Source: Chitinophagaceae bacterium
GTDB lineage: Bacteria > Bacteroidota > Bacteroidia > Chitinophagales > Chitinophagaceae
Reading direction: 5' to 3'
Assembly: GCA_025934485.1 (NCBI GenBank)
Contig: JAICXX010000046.1
Location: 1-34,173 of the forward strand
DNA length: 34,173 nt
Positions within the stretch are counted from its first letter, which is position 1; each line of letters begins with the position of its first letter. Below, piece after piece: positions 1 through 7,630 of the stretch. The notes beneath the pieces are model-generated. The model was not told the DNA's origin. It made no database searches and was given only the letters and a program-made list of their open reading frames with translations. The position numbers and the translations under genes are program-made.

Positions 1-1
1 C

Positions 2-2149
2 AGCAACCGGCCGGCGGGCATGGCAGTGAGCAAGGACACCGTGCTGCCCAGCAACAACCACTACAACGTCTTTCTGGTAAGCAACTGGAACGAACCCGAT
101 GGCAAGCAGATCACACAACTTACCCATCTGAAATACGGCGACGCCCGTTACCCTACGCAATACAACGTCACGCACTTTACTTTCGTCAGCGACGAGAACG
201 GGATAGCTAACAGGTATGCCGGTTTCTTCACTACGAAACGCGCCGGTCTCGACACCGTCTACAAAGTCGGGGATGAATTGCTGCACAACCCAACCCCGGA
301 GGACCTGGACTCTACGTTGAAGGCAGCGAATAAGACCCAGCCCGACACCTCCTATGTCTTTGCTATCACCAGCGACTCGTCCTATGTCTTCCCGATCACC
401 AATTACCAGAGCAGCCTGGTGGAAACCAAGAGCGCAGGCGACAATGGCCAGGTGAGCGAGGTCCGGCAGGAAGACGATGTGAAATTGCTCTACAAACTCA
501 AAGTGGACGACGCGGCACTGAGAAAACGCAATGTGATTGCGCGCATGACCGACTACCGCAAAAAGACCGTGGCGGAATCACAGATCTCGGGCGCCAATGT
601 GTTGCGCCCTGTTGCCCCGGTAAGAAGGGATACCACGCGTAAACAGTCTACCGGGGACTTCTTCGAGAGCGAGTTCGATAACAAGAAAGATTCCGGCGCA
701 AACCGGCGGCCGGCGAATTCCAATCCCTTCGCCATGGCGCGGCCTGCCCGGTCACCGGAGCCAAGGGATGAGCCCATTTTGCGGAAGGCAAAACTCTTCG
801 ATTACAACCTGAAATTTTCGGTGGATAATTTCACCGCGGGGTTCAACAACGACGTGCTGGTCAATAAATATCAGCCGTTCACCGGCTCCGTGCCCATCAA
901 CCTGAGCGGTCAGGATGCTTTCAGCGGTATGCTCAAGGCCTCGATCTTCGATCTTTTCGAAGACATCCGCTTCACGGGAGCTATCCGGCTTCCCTTTTTT
1001 GGAAGCGGCTCCAGCCCCTCTGACGTGGCGACCGCCAACCAGGCAGTCTTTACCCCCGGCAACTCATCGTTCTTCGATGGAAGTGGGGAATATTACGCCC
1101 GGTTCGATTATCTGAAAAAACTGCTGGATTATTCACTTATTTACTATCGGGAAACGCAAACGGGGGATTACTACGATCCCAACCTGGGTCAGATCTATAG
1201 CGGGGACTATGACGCCAAGGCCTATACCAATCTCTGGCAGGCGGTGATCAAATATCCTTTCGACAAGGTTCGCAGTCTTCGTTTGTCCGTAGGTTACCGG
1301 ACCGATAAGATCGTGATCCGGCCGGATATCACCGATTTCCCACCCGTTCAAAGCAACGACTCTTTTGCGCTGACCACGCCGCCGCTGGATGTACAGCATT
1401 ATGGCCTCGTGCACCTGGAATATGTGTATGACAATACGCTCCTGAAGGCCACCAATATCTGGAATGGCCTGCGGTATAAGTTCTATATGGATTGGAACAG
1501 CCAGCTGAACGGCGGTGCGGAAACCGGCGGGGGAAGATATGGGTTCAACTTCGGCTTCGACGCACGGCATTATCTGCCGATCTTCCGCAATTTCATCTGG
1601 GCCTTGCGTGCAGCGGGTGATTTCTCCTGGGGCAGCAATAAGATCGTATACTATCTTGGGGGTACCGACGGCTGGCTTTTCCCGAAGGCTTATCAGTTGC
1701 CTCAGCCTAATCCGCAGGCAAACTATGCCTTCCAATCCCTGGCGGTCAACCTTCGCGGGTTCGACCAGAACATCGCGAACGGGAACAACGACGTCGTGAT
1801 CAATAGCGAGCTGAGATTGCCGGTCTTCACTACCCTGTTCAACAAACCCATCAACAATGCTTTCCTGCGGAACTTCCAGATCATTCAGTTCTTCGATCTT
1901 GGAACGGCCTGGAATGGGAAATACAATGGGCTCAAACGTCCGGAGGTGACGTATACCGATCCCAATAACCCCACGAATTTCTCGGTGCTTGTCAAGGCCG
2001 GTGGTATCGGCCCCTTTGCGGGGGGCTATGGTTTCGGCTGCCGCAGCACGCTCCTGGGATATTTCCTGCGGTTCGACGCCGGCTGGCAAATGAATACATT
2101 CTTCCAGGACAAGCCGGTACTGAACGTTTCGATGGGAGTAGATTTCTAA
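2..2149 (+). CDS. Outer-membrane beta-barrel protein with propeller-like N-terminal region (5' truncated)
   Basis: The frame is open from the first bases of the window, so the true start lies upstream; the ATG at 20 is probably internal. About 715 residues are visible. The first ~150 residues resemble the end of a TolB/WD40-type propeller (for example NWNEPDGKQITQLT and FTFVSDENGIANRYAGF). A low-complexity charged stretch rich in R, N and S follows (~190-250). The remainder alternates aromatic and polar residues like amphipathic beta strands and ends in VSMGVDF; a terminal Phe is typical of barrels folded by the BAM complex. This layout matches the TolB-like translocation proteins common in Bacteroidota, but the substrate is unknown. 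The gene converges on the DUF892 gene 17 nt downstream. Family placement is by overall appearance, so moderate confidence. Confidence 0.6.
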   Translation, partial: SNRPAGMAVSKDTVLPSNNHYNVFLVSNWNEPDGKQITQLTHLKYGDARYPTQYNVTHFTFVSDENGIANRYAGFFTTKRAGLDTVYKVGDELLHNPTPEDLDSTLKAANKTQPDTSYVFAITSDSSYVFPITNYQSSLVETKSAGDNGQVSEVRQEDDVKLLYKLKVDDAALRKRNVIARMTDYRKKTVAESQISGANVLRPVAPVRRDTTRKQSTGDFFESEFDNKKDSGANRRPANSNPFAMARPARSPEPRDEPILRKAKLFDYNLKFSVDNFTAGFNNDVLVNKYQPFTGSVPINLSGQDAFSGMLKASIFDLFEDIRFTGAIRLPFFGSGSSPSDVATANQAVFTPGNSSFFDGSGEYYARFDYLKKLLDYSLIYYRETQTGDYYDPNLGQIYSGDYDAKAYTNLWQAVIKYPFDKVRSLRLSVGYRTDKIVIRPDITDFPPVQSNDSFALTTPPLDVQHYGLVHLEYVYDNTLLKATNIWNGLRYKFYMDWNSQLNGGAETGGGRYGFNFGFDARHYLPIFRNFIWALRAAGDFSWGSNKIVYYLGGTDGWLFPKAYQLPQPNPQANYAFQSLAVNLRGFDQNIANGNNDVVINSELRLPVFTTLFNKPINNAFLRNFQIIQFFDLGTAWNGKYNGLKRPEVTYTDPNNPTNFSVLVKAGGIGPFAGGYGFGCRSTLLGYFLRFDAGWQMNTFFQDKPVLNVSMGVDF

Positions 2150-2166
2150 GGGACCTCTACCTGGCC

Positions 2167-2640
2167 TTAATTGGCTTTTAGGGTCGCGGCGATACGTGTG
2201 AGCAGGCTATCGGTTTTTTGCTCTTCCGCGAGGATAACACTCAAGATCTCCGCCGCGTCCGGGTGGCCGAGGGTTCGGGCCAGCTGCGCCAGACCACCAT
2301 AGGTTGCTATCTCATAGTGCGCCGCTTTTTGGCTTGCGAAGATCAGGCCTACGTCGCGCTCGACGGTGCCGGCTTCCGTTTCGTCGATAATGGTTCGCCC
2401 CTCGTCCACTATTTCCGCAATGGCCGCGCATTTCTTTTCCTCCGCTGGGGTATCGATCATGCCGAATACTTTGTCGAGTCTCGCCAGATGACTCTTTGTT
2501 TCCTGCAAATGGCTGCTGAACGCCTGTTTCAATTCATCGGACGAGGCAGCTTGTTCCAGCATGGGAAGAGCCTTCGCCAGCTTTTCTTCTCCACAATAGA
2601 TGTCCTGCAATTGATCGATAAATAATTGTTGCAGTTTCAT
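2167..2640 (-). CDS. Ferritin-like DUF892 (YciE/YciF-type) protein
   Basis: This is a 157-residue, almost all-helical soluble protein beginning MKLQQLFIDQLQDIYCGEEK. That opening (LFIDQLQDIY..E..L..ALP) is the hallmark of the DUF892 / YciF ferritin-like family. Regularly spaced Glu and His residues (GEEK, QETKSH, AHYEIATYGGL, ILAEEQKTD) fit a four-helix bundle able to hold a di-metal site. Relatives are linked to general stress, but the reaction is not established. It lies 51 nt downstream of creD on the same strand, so it could be the last gene of that operon or independently transcribed. Length is normal for the family. Confidence 0.85.
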   Translation of the reverse strand: MKLQQLFIDQLQDIYCGEEKLAKALPMLEQAASSDELKQAFSSHLQETKSHLARLDKVFGMIDTPAEEKKCAAIAEIVDEGRTIIDETEAGTVERDVGLIFASQKAAHYEIATYGGLAQLARTLGHPDAAEILSVILAEEQKTDSLLTRIAATLKAN

Positions 2641-2684
2641 AAATGCCGCTTAAACCATAGTCCTTAAAATTCCCGTGCCAGGCT

Positions 2685-2702
2685 CCACAGCCTATGCTGT
2701 GG
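2685..2702. other. Perfect 7-bp hairpin across the creD stop codon
   Basis: CCACAGC-CTAT-GCTGTGG is a perfect stem with a 4-nt loop, and the creD stop codon (2692-2694) lies in the loop. On the plus strand it is followed closely by a T-run (GGATTTTTT), as in an intrinsic terminator. On the minus strand no T-run follows. It could stop plus-strand read-through or act as a 3' structure of the creD message; chance is also possible. Confidence 0.3.
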
Positions 2703-4053
2703 GGATTTTTTCCCATTGGATCTTCCGGGAAAAATACATGACGATGGCCAGGATGATGAATAGCCCGATGCTGCCCATCAGCAATGCATAATCCTGGGAC
2801 TGGATAAGGATAAAAATGAACCCATATTGCACCGCGAGGATCAGGCCAATGAAAAGCGAGGTTTTTGATGAGCGCAACACGCTGCCCACATACCAGGAAA
2901 TAAGGCCGATGGTCGCAATGGCTGCGATCAGATACGATCCGTTGAATCCAACGTATTCGGCCAATGACAACAGCAGGGTATAAAAGAGACAAAGGGCGAA
3001 GCCCACAAGCACGTATTGGATGGCATGAATCGACAGGCTGTATACCCATTCCATCAAAAGGAAGGCGGTAAACGTGAGCACGATCACGAGGATGGCGTAT
3101 TTGACGCTGCGGGTGGTCTGCTGGTACATATCCACGGGGATCACAAGGCTCACCCCGAATGCGGCACTATTGAGGTCATACGCCTCCTTTTTCCATTGTT
3201 GCGGAAATTTTGCCTGCAGGGCCAACACTTTCCAGTCGGCCACGAATCCGCTGTCTTTTACGGTACGCAAGTCCGGCAGAACGCTTCCGGTGAAGCTCGG
3301 GTTAGCCCAGCTGGAAGATGCGGAGACGGTGGTCACCCTTCCTCCGGGTACAAAATGGAGGTCGCCGGAACCTTTGATGCGGATGGTCGAAGAGAATTCG
3401 AGGTCCTGAGCGGCGGTATTGCTCTGTTCCGCCGAGGTGATCGAGGCGGGCAAGGGCGCGGTCAACGGGTTCTTGAACTGGTCGGTGGATACTTTGGCTG
3501 TGGTGAGGGTAATATCTTCGGCGGGAATTTCTGCACCCCCGGTCTCGGGAGAGCCCCAATGCATCACCAGGTCCTCGTTCAAGCCCTGGACGTTGCTGAG
3601 ATCGAAGAATACCGTAGCCTCCTTCCAAAGCATATCGGCAGGGGACAGGCCGAGCTCTTGCAGATGCAGACCGTGATAGCTGCCGTGCAATTGCATCGCT
3701 GCCACATAGACGACCACCTGGTAGATACCCCGGTATCTTTTTTCGGGTACCAGACGTGTGCTGATGTCGAGCCGGTCGGGCAAAAAATAGGCCCAGCGTT
3801 TTATGATTTGTCTGGCGCCGTTGTCGGCGATGGAATCATAATACGGGATACCGATCACAGGGCCGGTGACCGTTTGGGGTCCGGCCCAATGCGAGTCGAC
3901 TTCGGAAACGGCCTCTTGTTGCCGTTGCTGTCTTTCCGACACCAGGTTTTGGATAAGGTTTGTCGGGATAAGCAATAAGAGGGTGAGTGCGCCGATGATG
4001 GCGCTCTTGACAAGGATCCTGAAACTGTTCCAGAATCCGTTTTTGTTTTCCAT
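2692..4053 (-). CDS. creD: CreD family inner-membrane protein
   Basis: The protein has 453 residues, as expected for CreD. There is one N-terminal membrane segment (~15-33). The diagnostic motif HWAGPQTVTGPVIGIPY (~55-71) comes next, then a large extracytoplasmic domain to ~residue 320. Five or so hydrophobic helices lie at the C terminus (from YAILVIVLTFTAFLLMEWVY to the end). CreD of E. coli is induced by CreBC and linked to envelope integrity and beta-lactam/colicin tolerance; its biochemical role is unknown. No creB/creC two-component genes are present here. Instead creD is the promoter-distal member of a tight operon starting at 6476 that contains a winged-helix regulator. The start ATG lies 13 nt after the DUF1361 stop. 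Confidence 0.93.
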   Translation of the reverse strand: MENKNGFWNSFRILVKSAIIGALTLLLLIPTNLIQNLVSERQQRQQEAVSEVDSHWAGPQTVTGPVIGIPYYDSIADNGARQIIKRWAYFLPDRLDISTRLVPEKRYRGIYQVVVYVAAMQLHGSYHGLHLQELGLSPADMLWKEATVFFDLSNVQGLNEDLVMHWGSPETGGAEIPAEDITLTTAKVSTDQFKNPLTAPLPASITSAEQSNTAAQDLEFSSTIRIKGSGDLHFVPGGRVTTVSASSSWANPSFTGSVLPDLRTVKDSGFVADWKVLALQAKFPQQWKKEAYDLNSAAFGVSLVIPVDMYQQTTRSVKYAILVIVLTFTAFLLMEWVYSLSIHAIQYVLVGFALCLFYTLLLSLAEYVGFNGSYLIAAIATIGLISWYVGSVLRSSKTSLFIGLILAVQYGFIFILIQSQDYALLMGSIGLFIILAIVMYFSRKIQWEKIPTA

Positions 4054-4066
4054 GATTAAGTGTTTA

Positions 4067-4780
4067 TCAGGTTAGAGCATGACTTAGCTTTTTGAGCATT
4101 TGGTAGATAAAGCTCAGCAGGATGGTATAGCAGGCGATCATCCCCCAGGCCTGCTCACTTCTGAGCGGATGGATGATCAGGCGGGTCATATCCAGCGTCA
4201 ATTCAAAGGGGTTGGTTAGGATGTCCCAGCTGTTGAGCCGCAGATAGCGGCCAGCATATACGCCCAGCGCATTCAGCGCCATCACGAGGTAAACAAAGAA
4301 CCCGCCCCACCAGGTGCCGACCATCGGACGTGCCAGCTTCTCCATTTGTCTTACGGATAATACGCCCAATAATAGGCCGTTCCAGGCGAACGAAAAGATC
4401 AGCGACAGATCGAACCAGGCCGGAACGCGCGGGGTCCTGCAGTCGATGAGATGAAACAAATCCGTGAGGATATAAAAAGAGTTGGGGATGAACAAAAGCC
4501 AAACCAGGGAAAGGACCAGGAATTGCCGCCGGACAGGCTGCCGTTCCGGCGTTGCATAACGCAGCGTAAGCCAAGACGAAAGCAGGTAGGGAACATAGGC
4601 CAGGAAAAGGTTCCAGATAAGCCAGAGAAACATGGGTTTTCCGGTATGGATGATGCGCAGCACTACGAGCATGCAGCTGAAACAAGTGGAAGCCATGAGC
4701 AGGCGTCCTATCTCCGATCTTAAAAAGCCGAGATACCGGGATTTGGATATGTTGAATATGGATGCAGTGGTATTGATCAT
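4067..4780 (-). CDS. DUF1361 integral membrane protein
   Basis: This 237-residue protein has about seven hydrophobic helices. It shows the DUF1361 pattern FLWLIWNLFLAYVPYLLS, then LLFIPNSFYILTDLFHL, then W.D....FAWNGLLLG and a late GRYLRLNSWDI. Function is unknown for the family. The ATG overlaps the stop of the upstream lipid kinase gene by four bases (ATGA at 4777-4780), which indicates translational coupling. creD follows 13 nt downstream. Membership in the creD operon suggests an envelope role; that is inference only. Confidence 0.85.
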   Translation of the reverse strand: MINTTASIFNISKSRYLGFLRSEIGRLLMASTCFSCMLVVLRIIHTGKPMFLWLIWNLFLAYVPYLLSSWLTLRYATPERQPVRRQFLVLSLVWLLFIPNSFYILTDLFHLIDCRTPRVPAWFDLSLIFSFAWNGLLLGVLSVRQMEKLARPMVGTWWGGFFVYLVMALNALGVYAGRYLRLNSWDILTNPFELTLDMTRLIIHPLRSEQAWGMIACYTILLSFIYQMLKKLSHALT

Positions 4781-5145
4781 ATGATTTTCGGTATGAAGAT
4801 GAACAGGGCGACGATCACCGCCGTGATGGCCGCTATGAGTACAGCACCCGCTGCAAGGTCTTTGATGATCCCGATCCCGGGATGCCGCTCTTTAGTGACA
4901 TGGTCCGCCAGCCGCTCGATACAGGTATTGAGGATCTCCGTAACCCAAACCAGTCCGGTGACCATCGCCAGGATAGCGGCTTCCATTCGTGTCACGCCTA
5001 CGACCAGGGCGGCAATGATGACACCAATGGTCGCTACTAGATGGATGCGGGCATTGTGTTCGCGGATCACGAATTGCCTCAGACCCGCCAGCGCATAAGA
5101 GAAACTCTTTATGCGGCTGCGAACAGAGAATTTTTCAGACTGCAT
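4777..5145 (-). CDS. dgkA: Diacylglycerol/undecaprenol kinase family protein
   Basis: A 122-residue membrane kinase with three hydrophobic helices. Conserved signatures are GLRQFVIREHNARIHL (~22-37), the catalytic-site segment VTEILNTCIERLAD and IKDLAAGAVLIAAI. The family phosphorylates diacylglycerol or undecaprenol in the inner membrane; the Gram-positive type and many Bacteroidota members favour undecaprenol, so the substrate is open. An in-frame upstream ATG at 5199 would overlap the preceding gene. The start at 5145 avoids this and matches family length. The stop overlaps the DUF1361 start (ATGA). A role in recycling lipid carrier for envelope synthesis fits the creD-operon context. Confidence 0.88.
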   Translation of the reverse strand: MQSEKFSVRSRIKSFSYALAGLRQFVIREHNARIHLVATIGVIIAALVVGVTRMEAAILAMVTGLVWVTEILNTCIERLADHVTKERHPGIGIIKDLAAGAVLIAAITAVIVALFIFIPKII

Positions 5146-5155
5146 GTTCCTTGGT

Positions 5156-5503
5156 TTAATACCGCAGGTGCTGAATAAACGTATAGGCGAGCAGCACAAG
5201 CAGGAGCATGATACTTTGCATGGCGATGGCGGTATTCAGCCATGAACGGCATTTGGAATTGAACAAGGCGGCGATCATCAGGCAACCCACGATAACCTGC
5301 GCCTTGTGAAAGGCGAAGATGTCGAAGTGGGGTTGCAAGAATGAAGGCGCGATATAATAATACGCGGCTTTGGCCCCAAAACAAATCCTTGCGAGCAGCG
5401 TGAAGAGAAAAATTATCGCCGGAGCCATCAGCATGATGCCGAGGATGCTGGAAACCAGCGGGAGGAAAAAGTTCAGTCGGGTAAGAAATTGTGAGCGGTT
5501 CAT
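5156..5503 (-). CDS. Small integral membrane protein, unknown family
   Basis: 115 residues with three to four hydrophobic helices: LPLVSSILGIMLMAPAIIFLFTLL near the N terminus, then AQVIVGCLMIAALF and SIMLLLVLLAYTFI. No catalytic motif was recognised. The gene is wedged between the winged-helix regulator (5 nt upstream) and the lipid kinase (10 nt downstream), so it is almost certainly co-transcribed with them. It is real by operon packing and coherent membrane topology; function unknown. Confidence 0.75.
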   Translation of the reverse strand: MNRSQFLTRLNFFLPLVSSILGIMLMAPAIIFLFTLLARICFGAKAAYYYIAPSFLQPHFDIFAFHKAQVIVGCLMIAALFNSKCRSWLNTAIAMQSIMLLLVLLAYTFIQHLRY

Positions 5504-5508
5504 AACGA

Positions 5509-5814
5509 TTAACTTTTATTCACGCCCCGGATGATGTTCTCGAGGCCTTCCAGGTGATCTTTGAATGCTTTTTCACCTGACTTGGTGATCGAATAGGTGG
5601 TATTCGTTTTCCGGCCGATAAATCCTTTGTGCACCTTGATAAAAGCGTTCTCCTCGAGGTTGATGAGATGCGAGGCGAGGTTACCGTCCGTAAGCTCCAG
5701 CAATTGTTTGAGGTCGTTGAAGCTTACCTCCTCGTTCATCAGCAGGATGCTCATCACACCCATCCGGATGCGACTGTCGAATACCTTGTTCAAATTTCCG
5801 ATAGGATTCTTCAT
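5509..5814 (-). CDS. Winged-helix transcriptional regulator (HTH_34-like)
   Basis: A 101-residue protein consisting of a single winged-helix domain. VFDSRIRMGVMSIL is helix 1. SFNDLKQLLELTDGNLASHLINLEE is the helix-turn-helix, with recognition helix around DGNLASHLINLEE. The wing FIKVHKGFIGRKTNTTYSIT follows, then a C-terminal dimerisation helix. This is the MarR/PadR-like fold often found beside creD-type membrane genes in Bacteroidota. An in-frame start at 5922 exists, but the ATG at 5812-5814 overlaps the upstream stop as ATGA and removes a 36-residue extension unlike the family. It may bind the 10-bp inverted repeat at 6482-6527 and autoregulate the operon; this is inference. Confidence 0.85.
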   Translation of the reverse strand: MKNPIGNLNKVFDSRIRMGVMSILLMNEEVSFNDLKQLLELTDGNLASHLINLEENAFIKVHKGFIGRKTNTTYSITKSGEKAFKDHLEGLENIIRGVNKS

Positions 5815-6476
5815 TTTCTCTCGTATTTCCACCACATGATCAAGCCATAGATAATGTGCAATATGCCAAAACCGCCGGTCCAAAAATACAATCCTTCGTG
5901 CGGAAAATACATACAAAAACATCCAAGTGCTATTTCGAGCAGACCCAGATAGCGAATATCCGTGAGCGTATACTTACTGGCATTCACGAGGGCCAGGCCA
6001 TAAAACACCAAACAGGCCGGCGCCACATAGTTCCAGCCGCCATGGTCAAGGAGGCCGATAACGAAGACTCCGCCCGCGGCTAGCGGGATCGCCATATTAA
6101 TGGCCAGTTTTTTCGAGGCGTGATCCCAGATGGGCAGCTGATTTTTGCTGGCCTTGCGCCAGGTGAACAGGGTGGAGGTCAGCAGGGCGGCTACGAGCAC
6201 GGCAATCGCCAGACCGATCATATGCCACTCGAAAACATTCCGGCCTTCGGCGGAAAACATCTCGGGAGAAAGCGATTCGGTGCCCGCATAATGCTGATAC
6301 CTATAGATCATGCTATGTGCAAAATATGCCCCCACCAACGCGCAGATACCGGCGCTGACGCCGCTGAGACCGCTCAGCGAGATAAAACGCGAAGAGCGTT
6401 CCATTATCCTTTTGATGTCCTGCAATGTTTCGAGCGACTGTTCCGCCGAGCTTTGAGTGTTGCCTTGAGCTGCCAT
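5811..6476 (-). CDS. Six-helix membrane protein, first gene of the creD operon
   Basis: 221 residues with a cytosolic N terminus (SSAEQSLETLQDIKRIMERS) and about six membrane helices, the first being GLSGVSAGICALVGAYFA. Aromatic residues cluster in the last pair (HEGLYFWTGGFGILHIIYGL). No enzymatic motif was recognised. Similar proteins are commonly encoded just upstream of a small winged-helix regulator in this phylum. They might act as a membrane partner or sensor for it, but this is inference. The stop overlaps the regulator start by 4 nt. The promoter at 6494-6524 lies directly upstream, leaving a short leader. Confidence 0.8.
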   Translation of the reverse strand: MAAQGNTQSSAEQSLETLQDIKRIMERSSRFISLSGLSGVSAGICALVGAYFAHSMIYRYQHYAGTESLSPEMFSAEGRNVFEWHMIGLAIAVLVAALLTSTLFTWRKASKNQLPIWDHASKKLAINMAIPLAAGGVFVIGLLDHGGWNYVAPACLVFYGLALVNASKYTLTDIRYLGLLEIALGCFCMYFPHEGLYFWTGGFGILHIIYGLIMWWKYERK

Positions 6477-6481
6477 AAAAG

Positions 6482-6527
6482 CACTTTGAAGTACAAAGTA
6501 ATGGCGAATTTTTCATCCTTCAAAGTG
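6482..6527. promoter_or_regulatory. Perfect 10-bp inverted repeat around the creD-operon promoter
   Basis: CACTTTGAAG (6482-6491) and CTTCAAAGTG (6518-6527) are exact reverse complements separated by 26 bp. One arm covers the -33 TTTG element and the other lies between the predicted transcription start and the ATG of the first gene. The -7 box sits between them. The layout suits a regulator that loops or clamps the promoter. The winged-helix protein encoded in the operon is the obvious candidate; binding is not shown. Confidence 0.6.
6494..6524 (-). promoter_or_regulatory. Promoter of the creD operon
   Basis: On the minus strand a -33 TTTG (6521-6524) is separated by 19 nt from TTACTTTG (6494-6501), one mismatch from the Bacteroidota -7 consensus TAnnTTTG. 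Transcription would start a few bases further on, giving a leader of roughly 10-15 nt before the ATG at 6476. Confidence 0.6.
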
Positions 6528-6560
6528 TTTTGGGGAAAATATTTTGGGGGCGCGGGTGGG

Positions 6561-7505
6561 CTAGAACACCAGCTCCATCTGGATATTACAGCGCTCGTAG
6601 GGCGACGGGGCGCCGGCGGCCTTGCGGAAACCCAGCTTGTGATACAGATTGATGGCGGGTTTCAGGGCCGTATTGCTTTCCAGGTAGACCCGCCGGGCAC
6701 CCAGCGCGCGGGCTTTTTCTATGCAGGCCTTGCCGATGAGATAACCGATACCCAATCCCTGCGCTTTCGGCGAAACGGCCATCTTGGCCAGTTCAAAACC
6801 TCCGTCGTCCATGTGGATCAGCGCACAGGTGGCCACGGGTTCACCCTTGTACAAACCGATATAGATATAGCCGCCCTGGTCGAGGATATATTCCCTGGGA
6901 TGATCCAGGGCCTTATAGTCGCTTTCCTCCATCCGGAAATAGGTCGAGATCCATTCCTCGTTAAGCTGCCGGAATGCCGCCTGATAGGCCGGTGTATAAT
7001 CCACGATCTCCACGGCATCGCGTTCCCGCAGTTTTTGCTCTTCCTGCACCCGGCGCAACAGGCTTTTTTGCTCCAGCAGCAGCTCCCACTCGGCAATTGC
7101 TTTCCAGAGATCATGATTCGTCTCTTTCATCGCCTTCTCGATCGCCGAAGTGACATCGACTAACTGGGGCTGCATCTTCTCGCGTATCCGCAAACCAAGC
7201 GGCGACAGCAGCACGAAATTCTTGCGGCCGTCCGTCTCCCCCTTCTTCTCGGTCACATACCCTTTCGCCGACATCTCACGGACGATCTGGCTCACACTCG
7301 GATGCGTGTGACCGATCTCGCGGGCAATATCGGTGATCGATTTCTCGTCCGTGGGTGATAGGGAATAGAAGACGGGAAACCATTTAGGCTGAAGATCAAT
7401 CTGATAGAGGTCATAGATGCCGGCTGCCTGTTCCGTCATTTGCTCGCTGAGCCGCCGAAGCCGGCTGCCCAAGGCCATTTTTCCTGTCGCAGTATAGAAA
7501 TCCAT
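6561..7505 (-). CDS. MarR family regulator fused to a GNAT N-acetyltransferase
   Basis: 314 residues in two domains. Residues 1-150 form a MarR winged helix: the DNA-reading segment is SITDIAREIGHTHPSVSQIV, followed by a wing VTEKKGETDGRKNFVLLSPLG. Residues ~165-314 form a GNAT domain with the acetyl-CoA loop SPKAQGLGIGYLIG and the terminal LYHKLGFRKA motif. Fused MarR-GNAT proteins are a known architecture, thought to couple an acetyl-transfer or small-molecule signal to DNA binding. The gene is divergent from glpK. A perfect 20-bp operator-like palindrome (7521-7540) lies 15 bp upstream of its ATG and overlaps its promoter. This indicates autorepression and perhaps control of the glycerol operon. 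Confidence 0.9.
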   Translation of the reverse strand: MDFYTATGKMALGSRLRRLSEQMTEQAAGIYDLYQIDLQPKWFPVFYSLSPTDEKSITDIAREIGHTHPSVSQIVREMSAKGYVTEKKGETDGRKNFVLLSPLGLRIREKMQPQLVDVTSAIEKAMKETNHDLWKAIAEWELLLEQKSLLRRVQEEQKLRERDAVEIVDYTPAYQAAFRQLNEEWISTYFRMEESDYKALDHPREYILDQGGYIYIGLYKGEPVATCALIHMDDGGFELAKMAVSPKAQGLGIGYLIGKACIEKARALGARRVYLESNTALKPAINLYHKLGFRKAAGAPSPYERCNIQMELVF

Positions 7506-7520
7506 GATGAATAGTATTAA

Positions 7521-7540
7521 TTACGTAAGCTCTTACGTAA
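7521..7540. promoter_or_regulatory. MarR-type operator palindrome
   Basis: TTACGTAAG-CT-CTTACGTAA is a perfect inverted repeat with 9-bp arms and a 2-bp spacer, the size and symmetry of a MarR dimer site. It overlaps the last three bases of the predicted -7 box of the MarR-GNAT gene, so binding would block that promoter. It lies about 90 bp upstream of the glpK ATG and could also affect the glycerol operon. Confidence 0.8.
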
Positions 7541-7568
7541 ATATAAACACAATAAAATGTGCTGACAA
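7538..7568 (-). promoter_or_regulatory. Promoter of the MarR-GNAT gene
   Basis: Minus-strand TTG (7566-7568), a 20-nt spacer, then TATATTTA (7538-7545), one mismatch from TAnnTTTG. Transcription would start inside the operator palindrome at 7521-7540. No equally good plus-strand promoter for glpK was found in 7506-7630. Confidence 0.6.
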
Positions 7569-7630
7569 CTTTTTTTTCCAAATCGGGCGGAGGCAGATAT
7601 CTTACAGGATCATTCAAAACCAACGATTAC

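Noticed and set aside
1133-2089. Long open frame opposite the outer-membrane protein gene
   Set aside because: Shadow of the plus-strand gene: no recognisable domain, biased composition (Ile/Val/Arg-rich) and full overlap with a coherent beta-barrel.
3016-3978. 320-codon plus-strand frame across creD
   Set aside because: Antisense to a clear CreD protein; composition rich in Gly, Arg and His is typical of a shadow frame.
6120-7163. 347-codon plus-strand frame across the membrane-protein and MarR-GNAT genes
   Set aside because: It spans two real genes and their intergenic promoter on the opposite strand and shows no domain.
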